DNA of 64,000 nt, taken from Sporosarcina sp. P13 (GTDB lineage Bacteria > Bacillota > Bacilli > Bacillales_A > Planococcaceae). The notes under the pieces were generated by a model. That model was not told where the DNA came from, ran no database searches, and was given only the letters and a program-made list of their open reading frames with translations. This document shows, in pieces, positions 43,112 to 50,904 of this stretch; position 1 is the stretch's first letter; each line of letters opens with the position of its first letter. The position numbers and the translations under genes were made by a program. The stretch is taken from NCBI RefSeq assembly GCF_002743055.1, contig NZ_PDYM01000011.1, forward strand, positions 1 to 64,000. Reading direction: 5' to 3'.

Positions 43112-44653
43112 TTGAGGAAATTATACGGTTTGTTATTAACCTTTTTATTAGTTGTGTCAGCATGGCCAATGACCTCGTTTGCTGCTGTATTCCAAGATGT
43201 GAGTGATCGGCATCATTCAGCCGCTGAAATACGTTACTTAGTTGACGCGGGAATTATTATAGAAAAGCCAAATGAAAAGTTCCGTATTAATGAACCGATT
43301 ACCCGTCTAGAAGCGTCTGCCATGATCCAGCGTGCATTGAAACTACCAATGGATAACAGACCCCCTGTTAAACTAGCGGACGTTCAATCATCACACCCAC
43401 AGTATCCATTGATCGCAACAATGGTGGACGAAGGAATTTTTATGGGCAATGTCGATAAAGAATTTTTACCGAACGGTCATTTGAAACGTGGACAGATGGC
43501 GGCGGTCTTAGTTCGCGCATTCGATTTAACAGGAGCATCGACTTATCGATTCCGTGATGTTCCTACTTCCTATTGGGCGTTAAAGGACATCCAAACTTTA
43601 GCCGTTCGCTTTATCACTACAGGCTATTTAGACAATACGTATAAACCAAATAATTCGTTAACACGAGGACATTTCTCTGTATTTCTTGCACGGATTCTAG
43701 ATCCGAACTTTAGAGAAACTCCAGCATGCTATACCGGCGATAACGAAGCACGCCAAGTCGTTAACGTACCTGTCACAACATTATGGAAACAACCTGGTGC
43801 ACAGCGTACTGTAGACGCATTCGCTACTGCAAAAACACCGGATATTACGAAATGGGTAGCAGCGATGAGTATAAAAGAAAAACAATGGCTTGTCGGCAAA
43901 CTTGAAACCCAAGCACTGTATGGACAAACAGTAAAAGTCTTGCAGACGAAAGGCGAGTGGGCACAAGTAGCCGTCGTTGATCAAAGCTCACCTAAGCATA
44001 AAGATGGCTATCCAGGTTGGTTGCCGAAAAATCATTTAACGATTACCTATCCAAATTATAAAACGTGCGATACGGCGATGGTTACAATGAGAACAGCAGA
44101 TTTAACAAATGATAGCGTTGGAAAGAATGTGTTCCGTAGGATTAGCTTCAATACAACACTACCTATTGTTGGAGAAAAGCAAGATCGGTTCGCTGTGCAA
44201 ACACCAGCAGATGGTGTGAAATATATTGAGAAAAGTGCTGTGAAGCGTGTCGATGCCAAAAAGGGTATTGCGAAACCGACTGCGAATCAACTTCTGGACA
44301 CTGCGAAAATCTTCGATGGATTACCGTATCTATGGGCTGGTACTTCAGGCTTCGGTCTAGATTGCTCAGGTTTCACGTATTCCGTGTATCGTCAACACGG
44401 TATAAACATACCTCGTGATTCTTCAGTTCAGGCGGTTACGGGAACGAAGGTGTTGAAAAAAGACCTACAACCAGGCGATTTACTATTCTTCGCCTACAAC
44501 AAAGGAAAAGGGAATGTGCATCATGTTGGAATGTATATAGGCAAAGGCCAAATGATTCACGCGCCAAATCCAAAGCGCACAGTTGAGATCATCTCCATGA
44601 CAACAGAACCTTACAACACAGAGTATTCAGGGGCTAGAAGATATCTTAAATAA
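43112..44653 (+). CDS. SLH-anchored NlpC/P60 cell-wall endopeptidase
   Basis: 513 residues, exported. Signal peptide 1-24 ends SFAA. Three S-layer-homology repeats follow at about 26-200 (FQDVSDRHHSAAEIRYLVDAGII; LADVQSSHPQYPLIATMVDEGIF; FRDVPTSYWALKDIQTLAV). The middle (210-385) holds two SH3-like wall-binding regions. The C-terminal NlpC/P60 domain (about 395-513) has catalytic Cys in LDCSGFTYSVYRQHG and His in NVHHVGMYIG, with IHAPNP. It resembles YkfC-type D-Glu-diamino-acid endopeptidases. TTG start with TGGAAG upstream. Monocistronic. Confidence 0.88.
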   Translation: MRKLYGLLLTFLLVVSAWPMTSFAAVFQDVSDRHHSAAEIRYLVDAGIIIEKPNEKFRINEPITRLEASAMIQRALKLPMDNRPPVKLADVQSSHPQYPLIATMVDEGIFMGNVDKEFLPNGHLKRGQMAAVLVRAFDLTGASTYRFRDVPTSYWALKDIQTLAVRFITTGYLDNTYKPNNSLTRGHFSVFLARILDPNFRETPACYTGDNEARQVVNVPVTTLWKQPGAQRTVDAFATAKTPDITKWVAAMSIKEKQWLVGKLETQALYGQTVKVLQTKGEWAQVAVVDQSSPKHKDGYPGWLPKNHLTITYPNYKTCDTAMVTMRTADLTNDSVGKNVFRRISFNTTLPIVGEKQDRFAVQTPADGVKYIEKSAVKRVDAKKGIAKPTANQLLDTAKIFDGLPYLWAGTSGFGLDCSGFTYSVYRQHGINIPRDSSVQAVTGTKVLKKDLQPGDLLFFAYNKGKGNVHHVGMYIGKGQMIHAPNPKRTVEIISMTTEPYNTEYSGARRYLK

Positions 44654-44687
44654 TAAAGACATAGAATTTATGTTTGTTCCGGGATTT

Positions 44688-44723
44688 AAAGCAAAGAGTT
44701 GCTTCTAACACCTTGCTTTTATT
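44688..44723 (+). terminator. Probable terminator of the SLH gene
   Basis: Arms AAAGCAA (44688-44694) and TTGCTTT (44713-44719) with an 18-nt loop, followed by TATTT. Confidence 0.5.
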
Positions 44724-44844
44724 TGCAATACCCGTCCTTCGCAACAACTTTCGCATCAGAGACGATCACTTTCCTGATGTCCCAATTGAATAGCGTAGGA
44801 GAATACGTTTCCGTATCTCCATTTCTTGTTCTTTACGCTTTACA

Positions 44845-44955
44845 GAATGTGTCACTGAAACGGTCGAAGGCATCCGACAATTAGCCAATGACGCCGTTAG
44901 ACTTACAGATCAAGAAGCTACACTCAACCAAATCGTTCATCGGTTTAAATTTTAA
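44845..44955 (+). pseudogene. Possible remnant of a methyl-accepting chemotaxis protein C-terminus
   Basis: In this frame the DNA reads ECVTETVEGIRQLANDAVRL... and ends ...LNQIVHRFKF-stop, the pattern of the last helix and basic-aromatic tail of methyl-accepting chemotaxis proteins. Upstream there is no start, ribosome site or further MCP sequence, and the frame breaks. It would be a decayed 3' end in an otherwise empty 350-base gap. The match is short, so this is tentative. Confidence 0.3.
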
Positions 44956-44960
44956 TAGTA

Positions 44961-45000
44961 TAAAAAACAGATGCCGCAATTCGCGACAACTGTTTTTTTG
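44961..45000. terminator. Terminator of the EamA gene (bidirectional)
   Basis: Outer arms AAAAAACAG / CTGTTTTTT and inner TGCCGC / GCGACA around AATT. T-rich on both 3' sides. Confidence 0.8.
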
Positions 45001-45003
45001 TAC

Positions 45004-45972
45004 TTATGCTGGTTGAATCGATTGTTTCTTATACTGTCGCGCTTCGTCCTTACGCTTCTGTTGTACGCGTAAGAATAAGTTATTGCCGACAAGTGAAGCG
45101 ATGATAAATACTGTTCCAAGATAATCGAATATTGTTAACTGATACCCTTGTACAAATGAAATAACTAACGTCGTCACTGGTACGAAATTAATAAATAGTA
45201 AACCGTTGAGTGGAGATAAAATACGGACACCGACGTTCCACCCGAGTAATGCAATAATTCCAGGGAAAATAATCATAAACAGCATATGCGGAGTGACCGT
45301 CTGCAAAACTGCAGTTGTCGGTACAGAAATATAACCTGTCAATGTTACGATAGAAACCACAACACACGCGGTAATCGTCCCAAGTAAACAACTTAACGTG
45401 GAATAGCGAAGTGCGGACCACTCACTGAAATGATTGCCGCCCATCGTATAAATCACCCAGCCTACTACCGCTAAAAAGATGAATAGCGATGGAATGATAT
45501 CGTCTGTGGCGGTCAAAAACGAACGTAAATCGCCTTTTGTAATGACAAGCATGACACCGATAAATGCTGTGAATACAAACGTCAATGTAATTCCATGAGG
45601 TTTATGTCTATTCATCACCCAGACAATAACAATTGAAATCATTGGCATCATCGCTTCTGAAATGGAAGCGACCATCACTCCGGGTTCCCCCATCAAATCT
45701 TGCCCCCAGAAGATGAATAGATTATAGACAACAAATGCCATCGTCCCGAAAAACCACAAAGACAACCCTCTCTTTTCTAGACGAAATGCTTGTTTACCTT
45801 CTTTCCACCATAACAACACAACTAGTACAATCGTTACAGAAACATAGCGAATCAATGTAAAATAAAAAGGATCAATTGCGTTAAACGCGCTATTGGCAAC
45901 AGGGAACATCGCACCCCATGACGCACTTGCGATGAAGCATAGGAACGCTCCCCAAATAATTTTGTTTTTCAT
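45004..45972 (-). CDS. EamA/DMT-family exporter
   Basis: 322-residue ten-helix drug/metabolite transporter with two EamA repeats (about 8-140 and 155-300). ASASWGAMFPVANSAF opens the first repeat; LFINFVPVTTLVISFVQGYQLT closes the second. Substrate unknown. It is divergent from a LysR-type gene 131 bases away, the usual arrangement for regulator-controlled exporters. Confidence 0.87.
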   Translation of the reverse strand: MKNKIIWGAFLCFIASASWGAMFPVANSAFNAIDPFYFTLIRYVSVTIVLVVLLWWKEGKQAFRLEKRGLSLWFFGTMAFVVYNLFIFWGQDLMGEPGVMVASISEAMMPMISIVIVWVMNRHKPHGITLTFVFTAFIGVMLVITKGDLRSFLTATDDIIPSLFIFLAVVGWVIYTMGGNHFSEWSALRYSTLSCLLGTITACVVVSIVTLTGYISVPTTAVLQTVTPHMLFMIIFPGIIALLGWNVGVRILSPLNGLLFINFVPVTTLVISFVQGYQLTIFDYLGTVFIIASLVGNNLFLRVQQKRKDEARQYKKQSIQPA

Positions 45973-46103
45973 TAGACCAAACCTCCTAGAAGTACTTACT
46001 CTAGTAAACTAAAGATTGGCCATCATGTAAAACGAATAATATTGATGACTACTATCATTATTATTGATATCATAGTGATAACAGGTAAAAAGGGGAGATA
46101 GCC

Positions 46104-46994
46104 ATGGAATTTAAAGATTTAGAAATCTTTCAAATGGTAGCTAAGAAAGGAACGATCACTGCAGCAGCGAAAGAACTTCGCTACGTACAATCGAATATTA
46201 CATCGCGAATTCAAAAGCTGGAAAGCGAGCTAAAGACGCCATTATTCAATCGCCATAATAGGGGCATGATCCTGACGCCAGAAGGTAAAAGACTGCTTGT
46301 CTACAGTGAAAAAATTTTATCATTGACAAATGAAATGCGAAAAGTTGTCCAAAACGATAAAGAACCATCGGGTAAACTAGAAATCGGATCCGTTGAAACA
46401 GTCATTAAGTTGCCAATCATACTATCTAGATACAATAAAAAATATAAGCAAGTAGATCTCTCGTTGTTGACTGGTGTTACAGAACGCCTACAATTTAGAG
46501 TCCTGAATCACCAATTAGATGGTGCATTTATTTCGGAAGGTTCCGTCCATCCTGATTTAGCGGTTCATGAAGTGTTAGAAGAAGAGTTAGTACTACTATC
46601 CGCCAAGCCGTTTCAATCCATCGAGGATATTAAAGATGAACCGATTCTCTGTTTTAGAAAGGGTTGTGGCTATCGGGCGCGACTCGAACTATGGTTAGAA
46701 GATGAGCAATTCAAACCGACGAAAATGATGGAATTCGGTACACTTGAAACGATACTCGGCAGTGTAGCTGCAGGACTTGGCGTGACATTTGTTCCGAAAT
46801 CCACAGTTGCGCATTTGATCGAAAAAGGAAGTGTGTATTGCTATCATTTGCCACCGAAGTATAGTCGCATCAAGACTGTATTCGTCCGTCGTGCAGATTC
46901 TTATTTGACACCAACTATCGATAAATTCATTCAAACCATTGAAGAATTTCACAAAGAAACTACCGCTCAATTTCAAAATTCGACACAAAGTTAA
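46104..46994 (+). CDS. LysR-family transcriptional regulator
   Basis: 296 residues. N-terminal winged helix-turn-helix (about 1-60: IFQMVAKKGTITAAAKELRYVQSNITSRIQKLESEL), then a substrate-binding domain with LEIGSVETVIKLP and AGLGVTFVPKSTV. Likely controls the divergent EamA exporter; the 45973-46103 gap contains AT-rich dyads such as ACTAT-N16-ATAGT that could be its operator. Effector unknown. Confidence 0.88.
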   Translation: MEFKDLEIFQMVAKKGTITAAAKELRYVQSNITSRIQKLESELKTPLFNRHNRGMILTPEGKRLLVYSEKILSLTNEMRKVVQNDKEPSGKLEIGSVETVIKLPIILSRYNKKYKQVDLSLLTGVTERLQFRVLNHQLDGAFISEGSVHPDLAVHEVLEEELVLLSAKPFQSIEDIKDEPILCFRKGCGYRARLELWLEDEQFKPTKMMEFGTLETILGSVAAGLGVTFVPKSTVAHLIEKGSVYCYHLPPKYSRIKTVFVRRADSYLTPTIDKFIQTIEEFHKETTAQFQNSTQS

Positions 46995-47062
46995 CGTAGA
47001 AAGCATGTTAGGTATGCTAATATGTAGGGTAGCTATAAATATAGAATTAGGAGTGTCAATAG

Positions 47063-47620
47063 ATGAAATTTAGTAAACAAACAGCAATTCCACCTACATT
47101 TAAGAAACGTAATTACCGTCCAGCGATTATTATTATTTCAATTATTTTAATCGGTGCAATCGGTGTATTGTCAGGGTTACCGGGTGTCGAAGATTTTACC
47201 GCGTTCGATATTACGATTTTGCCTTTACTGAATGCTATTTTTAATAGTTTCACATTTATCTTCTTAGTGAGTGCGCTTGTCGCCATTTTGAAGAAAAATG
47301 TAAAAGTGCATCAACGTTTTATTTACGCAGCATTTTGTACGACTGCGTTATTCTTAGTGTCTTACGTGATGTATCATTATTTAGCGGAATCCACTTCGTT
47401 TGGCGGCAGTGGGTTTATGGCTGGTTTCTACTACTTCATCTTGTTTTCTCATATTGTATTGGCTGCTGCGATTGTACCACTTGCATTGACAAGTGTTGCA
47501 CGCGCTTGGAATATGGAAAATGCGCGTCACCGTAAAATAGCCCGCTGGACGATGCCAATTTGGTTATATGTAAGTTTCACCGGAGTACTTGTGTATATTT
47601 TGATTTCACCTTATTATTAA
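47063..47620 (+). CDS. ctaM: CtaM-type DUF420 membrane protein
   Basis: 185 residues with four to five helices and conserved histidines (KVHQRFIYAAF, SYVMYHYLAEST, FSHIVLAA, ARHRKIARWTMPIWLYVSFTGV). This is the DUF420 family; CtaM is needed for active cytochrome aa3-type oxidase in Staphylococcus. ctaB (heme O synthase) lies 7 kb downstream. GTCAATAG precedes ATG; AGGAG is 10 bases before. Confidence 0.82.
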   Translation: MKFSKQTAIPPTFKKRNYRPAIIIISIILIGAIGVLSGLPGVEDFTAFDITILPLLNAIFNSFTFIFLVSALVAILKKNVKVHQRFIYAAFCTTALFLVSYVMYHYLAESTSFGGSGFMAGFYYFILFSHIVLAAAIVPLALTSVARAWNMENARHRKIARWTMPIWLYVSFTGVLVYILISPYY

Positions 47621-47644
47621 AAGAAGAGCACTATAGTAGAAACG

Positions 47645-47682
47645 GCATCAGTCAGAAGAAGATAAATGACTGATGCTTTTTT
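47645..47682 (+). terminator. Terminator of the ctaM-type gene
   Basis: Perfect stem GCATCAGTCA / TGACTGATGC, 12-nt loop, then T6. Confidence 0.92.
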
Positions 47683-47728
47683 ACACCCGACAACACAGAA
47701 AATTTAAAAAATGGATGGATGTGTTTAC

Positions 47729-48733
47729 ATGAAAATTTCAGACTTTATGTCAGACGAATCATTTGATGACATTTTTAACAAAGAATCAGATGATATCAAT
47801 GAGCAGTTGAACACAGAAATTTTGATTGCCATGGTTGGTGACGTCAATGCAGGGAAGTCTTCTACGCTCAATCGACTGATGCAGAAAAATGTGGCGGAAG
47901 TGGGTGCGCAACCAGGGGAGACGAAAGAAGTTCAGAAATATTATTACAGAGAAAATATTTTGTTTGTCGATACGCCTGGACTAGATGATATTTATAAGGA
48001 ACATTCACAAGAGACATTGAATTTCTACAATGAAGCAGATGTAATCTTGTTCTTTCTAAACGCAGCCGGCACAGTATTGTCGGACACAGAACTAAAGTCC
48101 TTGAACAAAGTTGCGGCACTGAATAAGAAAATTATTATCGTGCTTAATAAAATTGATGCGGCAGATGATATTCCGAGGTTAGTAAACTATATTTTGGAGC
48201 ATACTGGGTTTGCCTATCCGGTTATTCCAATCTCTTCAAAAACGGGAGAACATATGGAGTTGCTACAGAAAGAAATTCTTCAGCAACTAAAAGAGGTAAA
48301 TAAGGATGTCTTACTTGCAGCGAATATGGCGGATAAGTCGTCTATCGCCAAACGATGGATTTTAGCATCAGGGGCATCTGCAGCAGCAATTGGTGCGGCT
48401 CCTATTCCGGGTGCCGACTTTGTTCCTTTAACAGCGTTACAAGTCGGATTAATGCTGAAGCTTTCTACATTATACGGAAAACCTATTACGAAAGATCATG
48501 CCAAAGAGTTGATTATCGCGACGGTCGTCGGCAATATTGGTAAAACAGCATTCCGTCAAATCGTTAAAGTGATTCCGGGCGCAGGCGTGGTCGTGGCAGC
48601 AAGTGTTGCTGGATCCATGACGGTCGCACTTGGATATGCGATAAAATATATGTATGAAAAGGATATGGATCTAACACCTGAAACATTGAAGAAAGTGTAT
48701 AGGACATTCTTGAAAAAAGAAAAAGAAAAATAA
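47729..48733 (+). CDS. Era-like GTPase with C-terminal DUF697 membrane domain
   Basis: 334 residues. GTPase domain about 25-180: P-loop GDVNAGKSST, T in GETKEVQ, DTPG, and NKID. The C-terminal part is DUF697: IPGADFVPLTALQVGLMLKLSTLYG followed by two hydrophobic helices (VVAASVAGSMTVALGYAI). Family members are membrane-associated GTPases of unknown role. Start is ATG at 47729 with GGATG upstream, or ATG at 47711. Followed closely by two small genes that probably share the transcript. Confidence 0.85.
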   Translation: MKISDFMSDESFDDIFNKESDDINEQLNTEILIAMVGDVNAGKSSTLNRLMQKNVAEVGAQPGETKEVQKYYYRENILFVDTPGLDDIYKEHSQETLNFYNEADVILFFLNAAGTVLSDTELKSLNKVAALNKKIIIVLNKIDAADDIPRLVNYILEHTGFAYPVIPISSKTGEHMELLQKEILQQLKEVNKDVLLAANMADKSSIAKRWILASGASAAAIGAAPIPGADFVPLTALQVGLMLKLSTLYGKPITKDHAKELIIATVVGNIGKTAFRQIVKVIPGAGVVVAASVAGSMTVALGYAIKYMYEKDMDLTPETLKKVYRTFLKKEKEK

Positions 48734-48746
48734 AGGGGTGGGGTGT

Positions 48747-48896
48747 ATGGAGTGGTTTAATTACGCAACATTCGTAGTCGCGTTATTAGCGGGGTTATAT
48801 TCCATGGAAAGTATGAAACGCAATAAGGAACTTGAAGAACGAGTAGAAGAATTAGAGAAAAAGAATACCGCAGAACTAGACAAGCATCGTTTATGA
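48747..48896 (+). CDS. Small membrane/coiled-coil protein, 49 aa
   Basis: Not recognised. One N-terminal membrane helix (FNYATFVVALLAGLYSM, about 4-20) and a charged coiled-coil (NKELEERVEELEKKN). GGGGTGGGGTGT precedes ATG 13 bases after the GTPase stop, and its stop overlaps the alternative start of the next gene. Probably an accessory of the GTPase. Confidence 0.65.
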   Translation: MEWFNYATFVVALLAGLYSMESMKRNKELEERVEELEKKNTAELDKHRL

Positions 48897-48907
48897 GGAC
48901 GGAGAAC

Positions 48908-49099
48908 ATGATGAAAGATGTCTGTCCGATTTGTCGAGGAGCTAATCAATGTGGGAATGGCCTTCCAAAAGAAGCAGGAAGCTGTTGGTGTACGGATAAA
49001 GTATTTCCAGATGAAGTGTTTCGAGAAATTCCGGAAGAGGAACTGTATAAACACTGTATTTGTGAAAGTTGTCTAGAACGTATAAAAAAGAAAAAATAG
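48908..49099 (+). CDS. Cysteine-rich CWC-family protein
   Basis: About 63 residues. Cys-rich pattern CPICRGANQCGNG ... CWC ... HCICESCLERI, the Cys_rich_CWC family, with a lysine tail. Six or more Cys suggest one or two zinc sites; function unknown. ATG at 48908 or 48911 after GGAG; an ATG at 48893 overlaps the preceding stop but has no ribosome site. Confidence 0.75.
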   Translation: MMKDVCPICRGANQCGNGLPKEAGSCWCTDKVFPDEVFREIPEEELYKHCICESCLERIKKKK

Positions 49100-49128
49100 G
49101 CTAGGCGATTTATCGCCTAGCCTATTTT
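49093..49128. terminator. Bidirectional terminator CWC gene / ftnA
   Basis: Stem AAAATAGGCTAGGCGA / TCGCCTAGCCTATTTT with a short loop. The ftnA stop codon lies at its very base (49128-49130). Confidence 0.92.
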
Positions 49129-49628
49129 CATTCGTCCGCAAATGAACGTGTAGCAAGTTCTTTCTCGTAGATGAACAATGCGTTCTTATCTTCACGAATT
49201 CGCTTCAAGTATTCGATATGTTTATCAAATGTCGCTTCTTCTTCCACTTGTTCATCAAGGAACCAGTTCAAGAAAGAAATTGTTGCGTGTTCTTTTTCTT
49301 CCCAAGCCAAGTCCATGATGCTGTAGAATGATTTGGTTACTTCTTTTTCTTGCTCTAGTGCTACTTCAAATGTGTGGACTAAACTGTCGAATGAAGTTGC
49401 GGGAGCAGGCGTTTCTGTAATGATAGCACGGATGCCGCGGTCATTTAAATACGAATAGATTTTCATTGCGTGAATACGCTCTTCTTCTACTTGTTGAAGA
49501 TAATAGTGAGCGAATCCGCTATAGTTGCGGTATTCACAATAAGATGCCATAGATAAGTACGTCTGAGCTGCCGCAAATTCATTGTTCATTTGAGTATTCA
49601 ATGCTTGTGCTAATTTTTCGCTAATCAT
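49128..49628 (-). CDS. ftnA: Ferritin (FtnA type)
   Basis: 166-residue non-heme ferritin. Ferroxidase ligands are in NNEFAAAQTYLSMASYCE, QQVEEERIHAMKIYSYL (ExxH) and LEQEKEVTKSFYSI, and LDEQVEEEATFDKHIEYL closes the helix bundle. The start at the second ATG (49628), 9 bases after GGAG, matches FtnA relatives beginning M-x-SEKL. Stores iron; no Fur box seen. Confidence 0.93.
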   Translation of the reverse strand: MISEKLAQALNTQMNNEFAAAQTYLSMASYCEYRNYSGFAHYYLQQVEEERIHAMKIYSYLNDRGIRAIITETPAPATSFDSLVHTFEVALEQEKEVTKSFYSIMDLAWEEKEHATISFLNWFLDEQVEEEATFDKHIEYLKRIREDKNALFIYEKELATRSFADE

Positions 49629-49810
49629 CTGCATCGTCTCCTTTTGTCTGATGATTATGTTATACCCAAATTTATGTATAGTAAATCAACTTAGCTAGCG
49701 TATATCTCATATTATAACTTGTCGGGGTAGAATGCGCCCCGTTTTAACTTCATGATATACTAGGGAAGTGAACTTGAACTAGAAAAAATATGTGGAAAGA
49801 AGGAGTTTTT

Positions 49811-50851
49811 TTGAGTAACTACAAAATTCCCGCATTGAATGAAGAAGCTGGGATACAAGCTAAAGAATATTTAGATACATTAACGAAACCTATTGGAAGT
49901 TTAGGGAAGTTAGAAGAAATCGTCGTACAACTCGCTGAAATGACAGGACAACGACAGCCTGTTATGAATCAACTAGGGATTATCGTATTTGCTGCAGACC
50001 ACGGGGTTGTAGATGAGGGAATTTCAGCATTTCCTCAGCAAGTGACGCGTCAAATGGTTGATAATATGGCGCAGGGTGGCGCAGCTATCAATGTCTTCGG
50101 CAGACAGCAACAAGCGAAGTTTTCATTGGTTGATGTGGGAGTGAAGGGTGAAGATTTTTCGGCACCTGTGAAAAATCATAAAGTTCGCCAAGCAACTAAA
50201 AACTTCTTACAAACAGAAGCGATGACTCAGGAAGAAGTCGAACAGGCGCTAGCGATAGGTTATGAAGAAGCACTTGCTATATTTGAAGAGGGTGTTGACT
50301 GTTTAGTCGTAGGGGAAGTCGGAATTGGTAATACGACAACGAGCAGTGCAATTGTCGCGGCTGTGACAGCGTTAGATCCAGCGGGGGTAGTTGGCTTCGG
50401 TACAGGTATTTCATCTGAACAGCATTTACATAAAATTGATGTCGTGCGAAAGGCGCTTGAATTCCACCAAGTGAATCCACAAGATGGCTATGACATCTTA
50501 CGTAAAGTGGGTGGCTTAGAAGTCGCAGCAATGGTAGGAGCTATGCTTGCGGCCGCTTCAAACCATATACCGGTTGTGTTGGATGGATTTATTTCTACTG
50601 CTGCGGCATGTGTAGCGGACAAAATTGCGCCGGGGGCATTACATTATATGCTACTTGGCCATCAATCGATGGAACCAGGACATCAAAAAGCCTTTGAATA
50701 TTTAGGGAAAGTGCCAATTGTTTCACTAGATATGAGACTTGGTGAAGGAACAGGCGCGGTAGTTGCTTTTAGCATTATTCAATCCGCCGTCCGTATGGTA
50801 CATGAAATGGCAACGTTTGAAAGTGCGGGCGTCTCGGGAAAGAATGAATAA
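49811..50851 (+). CDS. cobT: Nicotinate-nucleotide--dimethylbenzimidazole phosphoribosyltransferase (CobT)
   Basis: 346 residues. Activates the lower-ligand base of cobalamin. Signatures: LTKPIGSLGKLEE near the N-terminus, FAADHGVVDEGISAFPQQVT, GEVGIGNTTTSSAI and GFISTAAACVADKI, with the catalytic Glu in the EGTGAVVAF stretch. TTG at 49811 lies 7 bases after AAGGAG. No other cobalamin gene and no cobalamin riboswitch is near, so it may serve salvage. Confidence 0.92.
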   Translation: MSNYKIPALNEEAGIQAKEYLDTLTKPIGSLGKLEEIVVQLAEMTGQRQPVMNQLGIIVFAADHGVVDEGISAFPQQVTRQMVDNMAQGGAAINVFGRQQQAKFSLVDVGVKGEDFSAPVKNHKVRQATKNFLQTEAMTQEEVEQALAIGYEEALAIFEEGVDCLVVGEVGIGNTTTSSAIVAAVTALDPAGVVGFGTGISSEQHLHKIDVVRKALEFHQVNPQDGYDILRKVGGLEVAAMVGAMLAAASNHIPVVLDGFISTAAACVADKIAPGALHYMLLGHQSMEPGHQKAFEYLGKVPIVSLDMRLGEGTGAVVAFSIIQSAVRMVHEMATFESAGVSGKNE

Positions 50852-50858
50852 AGAAATT

Positions 50859-50904
50859 AAAAAACAGGGAAGAGGTGGCCAGTGCCATTTCTTCCCTGTT
50901 TTTA
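50859..50904. terminator. Bidirectional terminator cobT / opuAA
   Basis: Stem AAAACAGGGAAGAGGTGG pairs with CCATTTCTTCCCTGTTTT, loop CCAGTG. Confidence 0.92.

Noticed and set aside
44699..44884. 61-codon plus-strand ORF after the SLH gene
   Set aside because: No ribosome site; starts in the terminator loop and conflicts with the more plausible MCP-tail frame.
49635..49810. Cobalamin riboswitch before cobT
   Set aside because: No B12-box sequence or large structured leader is seen.
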